45,169 nucleotides of DNA from contig JAMPYA010000001.1 of assembly GCA_023700885.1 (NCBI GenBank), positions 1-45,169 on the forward strand, given 5' to 3'. The notes under the pieces were generated by a model. It saw nothing but the letters and a program-made list of their open reading frames with translations, was not told the origin of the DNA and ran no database searches. The DNA is from Flavobacteriaceae bacterium. GTDB lineage: Bacteria > Bacteroidota > Bacteroidia > Flavobacteriales > Flavobacteriaceae. Below are positions 1 to 8,341 of this stretch, piece by piece (position 1 is the stretch's first letter; each line of letters opens with the position of its first letter). The translations under genes and the position numbers were made by a program.

Positions 1-2
1 AA

Positions 3-512
3 GTTTCTGAAAGTATTACTCCAGAACTTATTAAGAAAAAAGTGACTATTTTTCACAATTCATTAATTCAAGATTTTGGTATTCCAAAACCAAAAATTGC
101 CATTTTAGGATTGAATCCACATTGTGGAGATAAAGGAGTTATTGGCAATGAAGATGATGAAATTGTAATGCCAACAATTGCTGAAATTCAAAACGAAGGT
201 AAATTTGTATATGGACCTTATTCGGCAGATAGCTTTTTTGGAACTAAACTGTACTCAAAATTTGATGGAGTCTTAGCGATGTATCACGATCAAGGATTAG
301 CACCTTTTAAAACACTTTCCTTTGGCAGAGGTGTAAATTTTAGCGCCGGAATAAATAAAATTAGAACATCACCAGATCATGGTACAGCTTATGAAATTGC
401 TGGGAAAGGATTGGCTGAGGAGACTTCATTTAAAGAAGCTTTATTTGCAGCAATACAAATTTATAATACAAGAACAGAATATTTGTTACTGGTTGAGAAT
501 CGATTAGAATAA
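3..512 (+). CDS. pdxA: 4-hydroxythreonine-4-phosphate dehydrogenase, C-terminal half (cut by window start)
   Basis: This is the last 169 residues of PdxA, which oxidises 4-phosphohydroxy-L-threonine in the DXP-dependent pyridoxal phosphate pathway in the cytoplasm. The reading frame is open to the left edge, so the GTG at 42 is internal and not a start. The family motifs LNPHCGDKG and MYHDQG carry two of the histidines that bind the catalytic metal, and the C-terminal SPDHGTAYEIAGKG block is typical. Full-length PdxA is about 330-350 residues, so roughly half is missing upstream. It ends about 50 bases before the promoter of the yceD-rpmF genes. Confidence 0.95.
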   Translation, partial: VSESITPELIKKKVTIFHNSLIQDFGIPKPKIAILGLNPHCGDKGVIGNEDDEIVMPTIAEIQNEGKFVYGPYSADSFFGTKLYSKFDGVLAMYHDQGLAPFKTLSFGRGVNFSAGINKIRTSPDHGTAYEIAGKGLAEETSFKEALFAAIQIYNTRTEYLLLVENRLE

Positions 513-562
513 ATTTCTTAAAATTTTAGAAATAGATATTTTTCAATTAGAGTAAATATTTA

Positions 563-570
563 TATCTTTG
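563..570 (+). promoter_or_regulatory. Bacteroidetes -7 box (TATCTTTG) before yceD-rpmF
   Basis: TATCTTTG matches the Bacteroidetes TAnnTTTG -7 element. It lies 21 bases before the ATG at 592. No clear TTTG -33 element is seen upstream. Its position rules out an in-frame TTG at 568 as the yceD start, because that codon lies inside the box. Confidence 0.6.
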
Positions 571-591
571 CACGCTCAATTTGATAGCAAG

Positions 592-1116
592 ATGAAAGAG
601 ATGACCCTGTTTACGATTCCTTTTATTGGATTAAAGGAGGGAAAACACCAGTTTGTATATCAAATTGATAAAAAGTTCTTTGAAGCTTTTCAGTACGATG
701 AGTTTAATGATGTTGATATAAAAGTTGATTTATCCTTTGTAAAAAAGGGAACAATGTTAGAATTAGATTTCCAATTTAATGGCATTGTAACCGTTTCTTG
801 TGATATTTCTAATGAGTTGTTCAATCAACCAATAAGTGATGAATTTAAACTCATAGTTAAATTTGGCAATGAATATAATGATGATAGAGATGATATTTTA
901 GTAATTCCACATACAGAATTTCAGTTAAATATATCTCAATATATATATGAGTCCATAATTTTGGCAGTTCCATCAAAAAGAATTCATCCAAATGTTATGG
1001 ATGGTTCATTAAAATCTGAAGTAATTGAAAAGTTAAAAGAGTTAGAGGTAAAAGAAATTAAAATAGAGAATATTGATCCTAGATGGGATAAATTAAAAGA
1101 TTTAAAAAAAACATAA
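592..1116 (+). CDS. YceD/DUF177 family protein
   Basis: This 174-residue protein belongs to the YceD (DUF177) family. It is encoded next to ribosomal protein L32 in most bacteria and is linked in other organisms to 23S rRNA accumulation. The opening FTIPFIGLKEGKHQF block and the central VSCDIS region with an acidic surround fit Bacteroidetes members. The cysteine pair of some homologues is reduced to one cysteine here. I chose the ATG at 592 because an upstream in-frame TTG falls inside the promoter box. rpmF follows after 12 bases, so the two are almost certainly co-transcribed. The precise biochemical role is not established. Confidence 0.88.
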   Translation: MKEMTLFTIPFIGLKEGKHQFVYQIDKKFFEAFQYDEFNDVDIKVDLSFVKKGTMLELDFQFNGIVTVSCDISNELFNQPISDEFKLIVKFGNEYNDDRDDILVIPHTEFQLNISQYIYESIILAVPSKRIHPNVMDGSLKSEVIEKLKELEVKEIKIENIDPRWDKLKDLKKT

Positions 1117-1128
1117 TACAATATAACG

Positions 1129-1323
1129 ATGGCACATCCTAAGAGAAAAATTTCGAAACAAAGAGGAAGAAAAAGAAGAACTCATTATAAAGCAACTGTT
1201 CCGCAAATTGCAATTGATCCAACAACTGGAGAAGCTCATTTATATCATAGAGCACATTGGCATGAAGGAAAACTATATTATAGAGGTCAAATATTAATTG
1301 ATTCTGAACAAAAAACAGCCTAA
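1129..1323 (+). CDS. rpmF: 50S ribosomal protein L32
   Basis: A 64-residue basic protein that opens MAHPKRKISKQRGRKRR, the standard N-terminus of bacterial L32, a component of the large ribosomal subunit near the peptidyl-transferase region. The zinc-binding cysteines found in some L32 proteins are absent, so this is the cysteine-free form. It follows yceD closely and is ended by a strong hairpin terminator. fabH comes next on the same strand, but plsX, which often sits between rpmF and fabH in other phyla, is absent. Confidence 0.97.
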   Translation: MAHPKRKISKQRGRKRRTHYKATVPQIAIDPTTGEAHLYHRAHWHEGKLYYRGQILIDSEQKTA

Positions 1324-1346
1324 TAAGTTTCTTTATTAAAACTTTT

Positions 1347-1373
1347 AAAACCTCCAGTTTTGGAGGTTTTTTT
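1347..1373 (+). terminator. Rho-independent terminator after rpmF
   Basis: The arms AAAACCTCCA and TGGAGGTTTT form a 10-bp stem around a GTTT loop, followed by further T residues. It separates yceD-rpmF from fabH, so fabH-accB-accC needs its own promoter in the A/T-rich 120 bases that follow. I could not find a clean TAnnTTTG box there. Confidence 0.85.
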
Positions 1374-1496
1374 GTTTAAAATGATCAAAAAATGGCAAAA
1401 AATGATAAAAAAGGATGTTTTTTGAAAAAAAATGCTGAAATTTGACCACTCTAAAAATTGAGAATTTGAAGATAAATTTATAATATAAAACAATCA

Positions 1497-2495
1497 ATGA
1501 AGAAGATTACTGCTGCTATAACTGCTGTTGGAAAATATTTGCCTGAGTATGTTTTGACCAATGAAATTCTTGAAGGAATGGTTGATACAACAAGCGATTG
1601 GATTTTAACAAGAACCGGAATACAAGAAAGAAGAATTTTAAAAGGAGAAGGTAAAGGTTCTTCATATATGGCAATTCGTGCCGGTAAAGATTTGATTGCT
1701 AAAAGTAATTTAGATCCACAAGAAATAGATTTAGTAATTATTGCAACTGCAACACCAGATATGAAAGCCGCATCAACAGCTGCATTTGTAGCAACAGAAA
1801 TAGGCGCAACCAATGCTTTTTCATTTGATTTGGAGTCTGCTTGTTCTAGTTTTTTATATGGAATGTCTGTAGCTGCTACCTATATTGAATCTGGAAAATA
1901 TAAAAAAGTACTATTGATAGGTTCAGATATGAATTCCTCCTTTATAGATTATACCGATAGAAAAACTTGTATCATTTTTGGGGATGGAGCCGGAGCTGTA
2001 CTTTTTGAACCCAATAATGAAGGCTATGGCTTAATTGATGAATATTTAAGAACAGACGGAAGTGGAAGAGATTTTCTTAAAGTAGAAGCAGGAGGTTCAT
2101 TATATCCTCCAACCCATGAAACTATAGATCAAAAGAAACATTTTGTTCATCAAGAAGGAAAAACAGTCTTTAAATATGCGGTTTCCAATATGGCAGATTC
2201 AGCCGAAAAATTATTAGTACGCAACAATCTTGTTAAAGATGAAATAGATTGGTTAGTGGCGCATCAAGCTAATAAAAGAATTATTGATGCAACTGCATCT
2301 AGATTTGATTTGGATGAATCAAAAGTAATGATGAATATTCAAAAATATGGAAATACAACATCAGCAACTTTACCGTTGTTGTTGAACGATTATGAAAACC
2401 AATTAAAAAAAGGTGATAAATTAATTTTTGCCGCTTTTGGTGGTGGATTCTCTTGGGGAGCAATCTACTTAACCTGGGCATACAATAAAAACTAA
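1497..2495 (+). CDS. fabH: beta-ketoacyl-ACP synthase III
   Basis: FabH catalyses the first condensation of fatty-acid synthesis, joining an acyl-CoA primer to malonyl-ACP. The protein is 332 residues, the usual length. The catalytic triad is visible as Cys116 (in ESACSSF), His256 (in VAHQAN) and Asn286 (in YGNTTSA), and the glycine-rich FGGGFSWGA end is typical. It is followed at short distance by accB and accC, so primer condensation and malonyl-CoA supply are encoded together, as is usual in Flavobacteriia. Primer preference (branched or straight) cannot be read from the sequence. Confidence 0.97.
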   Translation: MKKITAAITAVGKYLPEYVLTNEILEGMVDTTSDWILTRTGIQERRILKGEGKGSSYMAIRAGKDLIAKSNLDPQEIDLVIIATATPDMKAASTAAFVATEIGATNAFSFDLESACSSFLYGMSVAATYIESGKYKKVLLIGSDMNSSFIDYTDRKTCIIFGDGAGAVLFEPNNEGYGLIDEYLRTDGSGRDFLKVEAGGSLYPPTHETIDQKKHFVHQEGKTVFKYAVSNMADSAEKLLVRNNLVKDEIDWLVAHQANKRIIDATASRFDLDESKVMMNIQKYGNTTSATLPLLLNDYENQLKKGDKLIFAAFGGGFSWGAIYLTWAYNKN

Positions 2496-2519
2496 ATAAC
2501 TAATTTAAACTTGAGAAAA

Positions 2520-3005
2520 ATGGATTTAAAAGAAATTCAAAATTTAATTAAGTTCGTGGCTAAATCAGGAGCAAGCGAAGTAAAACTTGAGATGGAAGAC
2601 ATTAAGATTACGATTAAAACGGGTCCCGGTTATGTAGATACATCAATGATTCAAACTGGTCAATTTCAACAATTCCCGGTTCAAACATCTTTTTCCCATC
2701 AAATGATGCCAAGTGTTGAGTCACCGGTTGTAAAATCAGTTGAAACTCCATCTGAAGATTCAAATTTAATTACAATAACATCTCCAATTATTGGTACACT
2801 TTACAGAAAACCAGCACCAGATAAACCTAATTTTGTTGAAGTAGGTGATATGGTACAAAAAGGAAAAGTTGTTTGTATAATTGAAGCGATGAAATTATTT
2901 AATGAAATTGAATCAGAAGTTTCTGGTAAAATTGTTAAGATTTTAGTTGATGATATAACTCCTGTAGAATTTGGACAACCATTATTTTTAGTTGAGCCAG
3001 TTTAG
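2520..3005 (+). CDS. accB: acetyl-CoA carboxylase biotin carboxyl carrier protein
   Basis: A 161-residue BCCP that carries biotin for acetyl-CoA carboxylase. The C-terminal half is the biotinyl domain, with the biotinylated lysine in IEAMKLF (Lys125 from the ATG at 2520). The N-terminal part (DLKEIQNLIKFVAKSGASEV) is the usual BCCP helix, joined by a flexible linker rich in P, S, Q and V. An in-frame TTG at 2511 would add only three residues. I prefer the ATG because MDLKEIQ is the family start. It lies between fabH and accC with gaps of under 30 bases, consistent with one operon. Confidence 0.95.
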   Translation: MDLKEIQNLIKFVAKSGASEVKLEMEDIKITIKTGPGYVDTSMIQTGQFQQFPVQTSFSHQMMPSVESPVVKSVETPSEDSNLITITSPIIGTLYRKPAPDKPNFVEVGDMVQKGKVVCIIEAMKLFNEIESEVSGKIVKILVDDITPVEFGQPLFLVEPV

Positions 3006-3032
3006 TATTATTTAAATATAAAAACAGTAATT

Positions 3033-4373
3033 ATGTTTAAAAAAATATTAATTGCCAATAGAGGCGAAATAGCTTTGCGAATTATACGTACTTGCAGAGA
3101 AATGGGAATCAAAACAGTTGCCGTTTACTCAACAGCAGATGCAGAAAGTTTGCATGTTAAATTTGCCGATGAAGCTGTTTGTATAGGTCCGCCACCAAGT
3201 TCTTTATCTTATTTGAAGATGTCTAATATATTAGCTGCAGCTGAAATAACTAACGCAGATGCTATACATCCAGGTTATGGATTTTTATCTGAAAACGCAA
3301 AATTTTCAAAACTTTGTGAGGACTATAAAATAAAATTCATAGGTGCTTCTCCAGATATGATTGCCAAAATGGGTGATAAGGCTACGGCAAAGGCAACTAT
3401 GATTGCTGCTGGCGTTCCTGTAATTCCAGGTTCAGAAGGTTTATTAGAATCATATGAACAAGCTGAAAAAATAGCTGAAGTAGTTGGTTATCCTGTTATG
3501 TTAAAAGCAACAGCTGGTGGAGGCGGAAAAGGAATGCGTGCTGTTTGGAAAAAGGAAAACCTTAAAGATGCTTTAGAGAGTGCCATGTTAGAAGCAAAAG
3601 CATCCTTTGGTAATGACGGTATGTACATGGAAAAACTAATTGAAGAGCCAAGACATATTGAAATTCAGGTTGTGGGCGATCAATATGGAACTGCTTGTCA
3701 TTTATCTGAAAGAGATTGCTCAATTCAACGTCGTCATCAAAAACTAACAGAAGAAACACCTTCTCCATTTATGACTCCACAATTGAGAAAAAAAATGGGA
3801 GAAGCTGCTGTTAAAGCAGTTGAAAATATCCGTTATGAAGGAGTTGGGACAATTGAATTCTTAGTTGATAAACACAAGAATTTCTATTTTATGGAAATGA
3901 ATACACGTATTCAAGTTGAACATCCAATTACTGAACAAGTTATTGATTATGATTTAATACGTGAGCAAATAAAAGTAGCTGCTGGAATTCCAATTTCCGG
4001 GAAAAATTATTTTCCAAATTTACATTCAATAGAATGTAGAATAAATGCAGAAGATCCCTATAATGATTTTAGACCATCACCAGGTAAAATTACAACACTG
4101 CACGCTCCGGGAGGTCATGGAATAAGAATTGATACCCATGTTTATTCCAATTATACAATTCCGCCAAACTACGACTCAATGATTGCAAAGTTGATAACAA
4201 CTGCGCAAACTAGGGAAGAAGCAATTAACAAAATGAGAAGAGCTTTAGATGAATTTGTTATTGAAGGAATTAAAACAACGATACCTTTTCACCGTCAATT
4301 AATGGATAACCCAGACTATTTGGCAGGAAATTATACAACCAAATTTATGGAGTCATTTAAGATGGAAGAATAA
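3033..4373 (+). CDS. accC: acetyl-CoA carboxylase, biotin carboxylase subunit
   Basis: AccC carboxylates biotin on AccB using ATP and bicarbonate. At 446 residues it is the stand-alone subunit and not a fused carboxylase. Visible marks are the N-terminal KILIANRGEIALRI block, HPGYGFLSEN near residue 80, the ATP-grasp glycine loop GGGGKGMR near residue 162, and FMEMNTRIQVEHPITE near residue 290 with the metal-binding Glu and catalytic Arg. It ends the fabH-accB-accC unit and is followed by a hairpin terminator. The carboxyltransferase subunits AccA and AccD are not in this window. Confidence 0.97.
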   Translation: MFKKILIANRGEIALRIIRTCREMGIKTVAVYSTADAESLHVKFADEAVCIGPPPSSLSYLKMSNILAAAEITNADAIHPGYGFLSENAKFSKLCEDYKIKFIGASPDMIAKMGDKATAKATMIAAGVPVIPGSEGLLESYEQAEKIAEVVGYPVMLKATAGGGGKGMRAVWKKENLKDALESAMLEAKASFGNDGMYMEKLIEEPRHIEIQVVGDQYGTACHLSERDCSIQRRHQKLTEETPSPFMTPQLRKKMGEAAVKAVENIRYEGVGTIEFLVDKHKNFYFMEMNTRIQVEHPITEQVIDYDLIREQIKVAAGIPISGKNYFPNLHSIECRINAEDPYNDFRPSPGKITTLHAPGGHGIRIDTHVYSNYTIPPNYDSMIAKLITTAQTREEAINKMRRALDEFVIEGIKTTIPFHRQLMDNPDYLAGNYTTKFMESFKMEE

Positions 4374-4399
4374 TTTAATTTCATATTTTAATAAAAATG

Positions 4400-4430
4400 A
4401 AGGATATGGCTTGACATATCCTTTATTTTT
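4400..4430 (+). terminator. Rho-independent terminator after accC
   Basis: Arms AAGGATATG and CATATCCTT (9 bp) enclose a GCTTGA loop and are followed by a T-rich run. It closes the fabH-accB-accC unit just before the Lrp-type regulator. Confidence 0.8.
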
Positions 4431-4459
4431 TTATATTTACTTATAATTTCACAGATTTA

Positions 4460-4921
4460 ATGGGTAAAGAGTTACATATTGATGGAATTGACAAAATAAT
4501 ATTAAGGCATCTTACAGAAGATGCCCGAACTCCCATTCTAAAAATTTCACGAGAAATAGGCATTTCGGGTGCTGCTATTCACCAAAGACTTAATAAATTA
4601 GAAGAAAGCGGATTATTTGATGGTTCTAAATTTATCCTTAACAATAAAACGCTTGGTTACAACACTTTGGCTTTTATTGGTATTTATCTAAATTCTTCTG
4701 ATCAATATAAATCTGTAATTAGGAAACTAAAAGAAGTTCCAGAAGTGATTGAGAGTCACTATACTACCGGAAATTACGGTATTTTTATAAAAGTTTTAAG
4801 CAAGGATAATGAACATTTAATGGAGCTGCTAAGCAAAAAAATTCAAGCTATAGAAGGGGTTTCTAGAACAGAAACATTTATTTCTCTCGATCAAGAAATA
4901 CATCGCCAAATACAGATATAA
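4460..4921 (+). CDS. Lrp/AsnC family transcriptional regulator
   Basis: A 153-residue regulator with the two-part Lrp/AsnC design: an N-terminal helix-turn-helix (about residues 5-60; ARTPILKISREIGISGAAIH is the recognition region) and a C-terminal RAM ligand-binding and oligomerisation domain with the VIESHYTTGNYGIF strand. Members usually sense amino acids and bind as octamers or hexadecamers. Terminators flank it on both sides, so it appears to be a single-gene unit. Its target is unknown. The nearby asparaginase is a possible but unproven amino-acid link. Confidence 0.92.
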   Translation: MGKELHIDGIDKIILRHLTEDARTPILKISREIGISGAAIHQRLNKLEESGLFDGSKFILNNKTLGYNTLAFIGIYLNSSDQYKSVIRKLKEVPEVIESHYTTGNYGIFIKVLSKDNEHLMELLSKKIQAIEGVSRTETFISLDQEIHRQIQI

Positions 4922-4924
4922 TAA

Positions 4925-4950
4925 AAAATCCCGCCTTACGGGATTTTTTT
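4925..4950. terminator. Bidirectional terminator between lrp-type gene and zinc peptidase
   Basis: AAAATCCCG and CGGGATTTT (9 bp) flank a CCTTA loop, with an A run on one side and a T run on the other. It therefore serves both converging genes. Confidence 0.85.
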
Positions 4951-4977
4951 GTTCTATAATAAATGTTATGACTGACC

Positions 4978-5655
4978 TTATCTTCTATTCATATAAATCA
5001 TGATATAGTATAAAAGTGTAACTAAAGCACCCACAGCTGCTACAACATAAGTTCTTGCTGCCCAGCTTAACGCATCTTTTGCCCCAGCTTGTTCATCTTG
5101 AGTCAACATATTTTTATTGTGTAACCAAGCTAATGCTCTATTACTTGCATCATATTCTACAGGTAATGTAACAAAACTAAATATTACTGTCGATGCAAAT
5201 AAAACAATTCCAATAGGTAATAAAAAAGGAAATGAATTTACAAGTAAAATTCCGGCCATAATAACCCATTGAGCTAGTTGACCAGAAACTTGAACCATTG
5301 GAACCATTTTTGATCTAAACTGAAGCCATTCATACCCAATTGCGTGTTGAACAGCGTGTCCACATTCGTGAGCAGCAACTGCTGCAGCAGCGGCATTTCT
5401 TTCTAAATAAACAGCTTCGCTTAAATTAACAGTTTTATTTAAAGGGTTATAATGATCTGTTAATCTTCCGGCAACAGAAATTACTTTTACATCATAAATA
5501 CCATTGTCATGTAACATTTTTTCAGCAATTTCTTTTCCAGATAATCCATTTCTCAAAGTTAACTTTGAGTATTGTTTAAATTTACTCTTCAATTTCCATT
5601 GAACTAAGCCACCCACAAGTGCAATCAGTCCTAAAATAACATATCCAAAAATCAT
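4978..5655 (-). CDS. membrane zinc metallopeptidase, YugP family
   Basis: A 225-residue protein of the neutral zinc metallopeptidase family typified by Bacillus YugP. The zinc site HECGH is at residues 96-100 in AAHECGHAVQHAIGY. An N-terminal membrane helix (about residues 2-20) precedes it, and two or three further hydrophobic segments follow (about 125-175 and 205-220), with FVTLPVEYDASNRALAWL as a conserved block between them. The active site is probably at the membrane. The substrate is unknown in the family. It is transcribed alone, divergently from the asparaginase gene, with a candidate promoter at 5677-5684. Confidence 0.88.
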   Translation of the reverse strand: MIFGYVILGLIALVGGLVQWKLKSKFKQYSKLTLRNGLSGKEIAEKMLHDNGIYDVKVISVAGRLTDHYNPLNKTVNLSEAVYLERNAAAAAVAAHECGHAVQHAIGYEWLQFRSKMVPMVQVSGQLAQWVIMAGILLVNSFPFLLPIGIVLFASTVIFSFVTLPVEYDASNRALAWLHNKNMLTQDEQAGAKDALSWAARTYVVAAVGALVTLLYYIMIYMNRR

Positions 5656-5676
5656 ATAATAAGGGTTTAAGTTTTA

Positions 5677-5684
5677 CAAATATA
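5677..5684 (-). promoter_or_regulatory. -7 box (TATATTTG) of the zinc peptidase gene
   Basis: On the minus strand this reads TATATTTG, a full match to TAnnTTTG, 21 bases before the ATG. No TTTG -33 element is seen at the usual distance, so it is supported by the -7 box alone. Confidence 0.5.
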
Positions 5685-5755
5685 ATTAAAATTCGAATTA
5701 AAATAATTTGATACATTTACATCATAAATTATTCCAAATTTTAATGTAAGACAAT

Positions 5756-6784
5756 ATGTCAAAAATTACACATATCCTTATTATATATACTGGAGGTACC
5801 ATAGGGATGGTTAAAGATTATAAAACCAATGCCCTTAAAGCTTTTGATTTTGATAATTTAAAGAAAAATATTCCTGAGTTAAATCTTATAAACTCTAAAA
5901 TTGATACTATTTCATTTGATGAGCCGTTAGATTCTTCTAATATCCAACCAAATGATTGGGTAAAAATTGCTACTATTATTGAAGAAAATTATAATTCATA
6001 TGATGGATTTGTAGTATTGCACGGTTCTGACACCATGTCTTACACCGCTTCAGCCATCAGTTTTATGTTTGAAAACCTTAGTAAACCAATAATATTTACA
6101 GGTTCTCAATTGCCAATAGGTGATTTACGTACAGATGCAAAAGAAAATTTAATTACTTCTATTCAAATTGCTTCTTCACAAATTGATGGTAAACCTATTA
6201 TTTCTGAAGTATGTCTTTATTTTGAGTATAAATTATACAGAGCAAATAGAACAACTAAAATTAACTCTGAACACTTTGAGGCTTTTACATCTCCAAATTA
6301 TCCGGCTTTAGCAGAAAGTGGGGTACATTTAAAATTTAATAATGATTTATTGTTAAAGCCTATCAATAATGATAAGTTAATTGTAAGGAAAGAACTAAAT
6401 AACAATATTACTATTATTAAGATATTTCCAGGGATAACTAAAAATGTAATTGAAAGCATATTAAACATAAAAGGTTTAAAAGGAGTAATACTCGAAACCT
6501 ATGGTTCAGGTAATGCCCCAACTACTGATTGGTTTTTAACCTTGTTGAAAAAAGCAATATCAAATGGAATTCATATTATAGATGTAACTCAGTGTATAGG
6601 TGGAAGTGTTATTTTAGGTCAATATGAAACGAGTGTTAAGTTGAAAGAGTTAGGATTGATTAATGGTTTTGATATAACAACAGAATCTGCAGTTGCAAAA
6701 ATGATGTATCTATTGGGATTAAATCTTTCAGATCAAGAATTTAGAGAATTATTTATGAAATCTTTAAGAGGAGAACTAGATTAA
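5756..6784 (+). CDS. ansA: type I L-asparaginase
   Basis: This 342-residue cytoplasmic asparaginase hydrolyses L-asparagine to aspartate and ammonia. Both catalytic threonine motifs are present: YTGGTIG (residues 11-17) and HGSDT (residues 89-93, with Thr93 as the second nucleophile region). No signal peptide is seen, which fits type I and not the secreted type II enzymes. The C-terminal half carries ILETYGSGNAP, the usual family motif. It stands between a divergent zinc peptidase and the tRNA-Ser gene. An Lrp-type regulator lies about 1 kb upstream, but no direct regulatory link can be shown. Confidence 0.93.
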   Translation: MSKITHILIIYTGGTIGMVKDYKTNALKAFDFDNLKKNIPELNLINSKIDTISFDEPLDSSNIQPNDWVKIATIIEENYNSYDGFVVLHGSDTMSYTASAISFMFENLSKPIIFTGSQLPIGDLRTDAKENLITSIQIASSQIDGKPIISEVCLYFEYKLYRANRTTKINSEHFEAFTSPNYPALAESGVHLKFNNDLLLKPINNDKLIVRKELNNNITIIKIFPGITKNVIESILNIKGLKGVILETYGSGNAPTTDWFLTLLKKAISNGIHIIDVTQCIGGSVILGQYETSVKLKELGLINGFDITTESAVAKMMYLLGLNLSDQEFRELFMKSLRGELD

Positions 6785-6961
6785 TTTTTTTAAAACTGAT
6801 TAAAAATATTTCGAAATTTTTACCAAATTGAACTTGTTATTGAATTATTAATGAAATTTTAAGGAAGATAACTGCCTCATATTGAAATATTAATAAAATA
6901 AAAATAAATTTTCTCAACTCAACTATTTTTTGTTACTTGCCACTCGCAAAAATGGTTGCTT

Positions 6962-7048
6962 GGAGAGGTGGCCGAGTGGTTGAAGGCGCACGCTTGGAAA
7001 GCGTGTTTATGAGAAATTGTAACAAGGGTTCGAATCCCTTTCTCTCCG
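6962..7048 (+). tRNA. tRNA-Ser (anticodon GGA)
   Basis: An 87-nt class II tRNA. The acceptor GGAGAGG pairs with TCTCTCC (7041-7047), the anticodon stem CACGC/GCGTG holds the loop TTGGAAA with anticodon GGA at 6996-6998, and a long variable arm precedes the GGGTTCGAATCCC T arm. The discriminator is G and CCA is not encoded. It reads UCC and UCU codons. The 334-base gap between ansA and exbB otherwise holds only A/T-rich sequence. TATTTTTTG at 6924-6932 is a poor candidate for its -7 box. Confidence 0.95.
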
Positions 7049-7118
7049 CAGAAGCGTCGTAATTGCAAAAAAAATATTATATTTAACCCGTAAACTATTA
7101 ATAATTAATTATTACAAA

Positions 7119-7871
7119 ATGAAAAGAGTATTTACTATCCTAGCAATCACTGGATTATTGTTTTTAGGAACAACTCAGAACACGTTTGCCCAAGAAGAAG
7201 CGCAAACAACAGAACAAGTTGCAGCAACTACAGATGCTGAACCAACATTTCACCAAAATTTAAAGCAACGTTTTATTGAAGGTGGACCATTCTTTATGGG
7301 AATTGTATTACTATCGTTAGTGTTAGGATTAGCAATTGCTATTGAGAGAATTATTTACTTAAATATGGCTTCAACTAACACAAAAAAATTAGTTGATTCC
7401 GTTGAAGTTGCATTAAATTCTGGAGGTGTTGAAGCTGCAAAAGATGTTTGTAGAAACACAAGAGGTCCAGTTGCATCTATTTTCTATCAAGGATTAGACA
7501 GAATGGACGAAGGTGTAGAAGCAGCCGAAAAAGCCGTTGTTGGATACGGTGGAGTTCAAATGGGATTATTAGAAAAAAACATTTCTTGGTTATCTTTATT
7601 TATTGCCCTTGCACCAATGTTAGGGTTCTTAGGTACTGTAATTGGTATGATTGATGCATTTGACTCAATTCAAGCAGCTGGTGATATTTCTCCAACGGTA
7701 GTAGCTGCAGGTATTAAAGTAGCCTTATTAACAACCGTTTTTGGTCTAGTTGTTGCTATGATTCTTCAATTATTTTATAACTATATAATTGCTAAAGTTG
7801 ATAGTATAGTTAATGGAATGGAAGATGCATCTATTTTATTAGTAGATCTTTTAATAAGACACAAAAAATAA
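7119..7871 (+). CDS. exbB: MotA/TolQ/ExbB proton channel family protein
   Basis: A 250-residue ExbB/TolQ homologue, the proton-conducting inner-membrane part of a TonB-type energy-transfer complex. It begins with a hydrophobic segment ending in FAQ that looks like a signal peptide, then an E/T/Q-rich stretch. Three membrane helices follow at about 55-77, 157-182 and 193-222. The family signature APMLGFLGTVIGMIDAF is at the second core helix, and VVAAGIKVALLTTVFGLVVA at the third. It heads a four-gene unit with a small membrane protein and two ExbD proteins, presumably powering TonB-dependent outer-membrane receptors. Confidence 0.94.
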   Translation: MKRVFTILAITGLLFLGTTQNTFAQEEAQTTEQVAATTDAEPTFHQNLKQRFIEGGPFFMGIVLLSLVLGLAIAIERIIYLNMASTNTKKLVDSVEVALNSGGVEAAKDVCRNTRGPVASIFYQGLDRMDEGVEAAEKAVVGYGGVQMGLLEKNISWLSLFIALAPMLGFLGTVIGMIDAFDSIQAAGDISPTVVAAGIKVALLTTVFGLVVAMILQLFYNYIIAKVDSIVNGMEDASILLVDLLIRHKK

Positions 7872-7880
7872 AAAATTATC

Positions 7881-8336
7881 ATGAACGAAAAATCGTCTAA
7901 AATATTAATGTATGTGGCAGGCGCTATAGGTCTTATATCTATTATATTTCTTGCAAGAATTGTAATAGCTGGTGATGATGCTATAATGGCATCAGCAGAA
8001 GTGCAAAATAGCGTTGTAACTCCTTTCATTATATTTTCAATAATCATATTAATACTAACCGCAGTTATTACCTTTATATTTTCAGGATATAATCTTGTTC
8101 AACATCCAGAAAGTGCTAAAAAGACCTTAATGGGAGTTGGCGTGTTAGTGGGCTTATTACTTATTACTTATTTTGTTTCACCTAATTCTGAAGTATTAGA
8201 TTTAACAGGAAAAGTACTAATGGAAGAATCAAGTACATCTCAATTAATAAGTGCTGGAATCAGTTATAGTTTCCTTTTAGGAACAATCGGAATAGGCTTC
8301 TTTTTATGGGATTTTGTAAAATCAATGATTAAATAA
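7881..8336 (+). CDS. conserved four-helix membrane protein of the exb operon
   Basis: A 151-residue protein I cannot assign to a characterised family. It has four hydrophobic segments (about residues 8-28, 43-66, 80-98 and 120-145) with short loops and no catalytic motif. It is nine bases after exbB and five bases before exbD, so it is translated within the same unit. In my knowledge of Flavobacteriia an unnamed membrane protein is commonly found at this place. A role as an assembly or accessory subunit of the ExbB-ExbD complex is an inference from position only. Confidence 0.85.
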   Translation: MNEKSSKILMYVAGAIGLISIIFLARIVIAGDDAIMASAEVQNSVVTPFIIFSIIILILTAVITFIFSGYNLVQHPESAKKTLMGVGVLVGLLLITYFVSPNSEVLDLTGKVLMEESSTSQLISAGISYSFLLGTIGIGFFLWDFVKSMIK

Positions 8337-8341
8337 TTCAT

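Noticed and set aside
568..591. TTG start that would lengthen the YceD protein by eight residues
   Set aside because: The codon lies within the TATCTTTG promoter box, and homologues begin at the ATG at 592.
1478..1813. Open frame antisense to fabH
   Set aside because: It is a shadow of the coding frame, with no promoter and no recognisable protein features.
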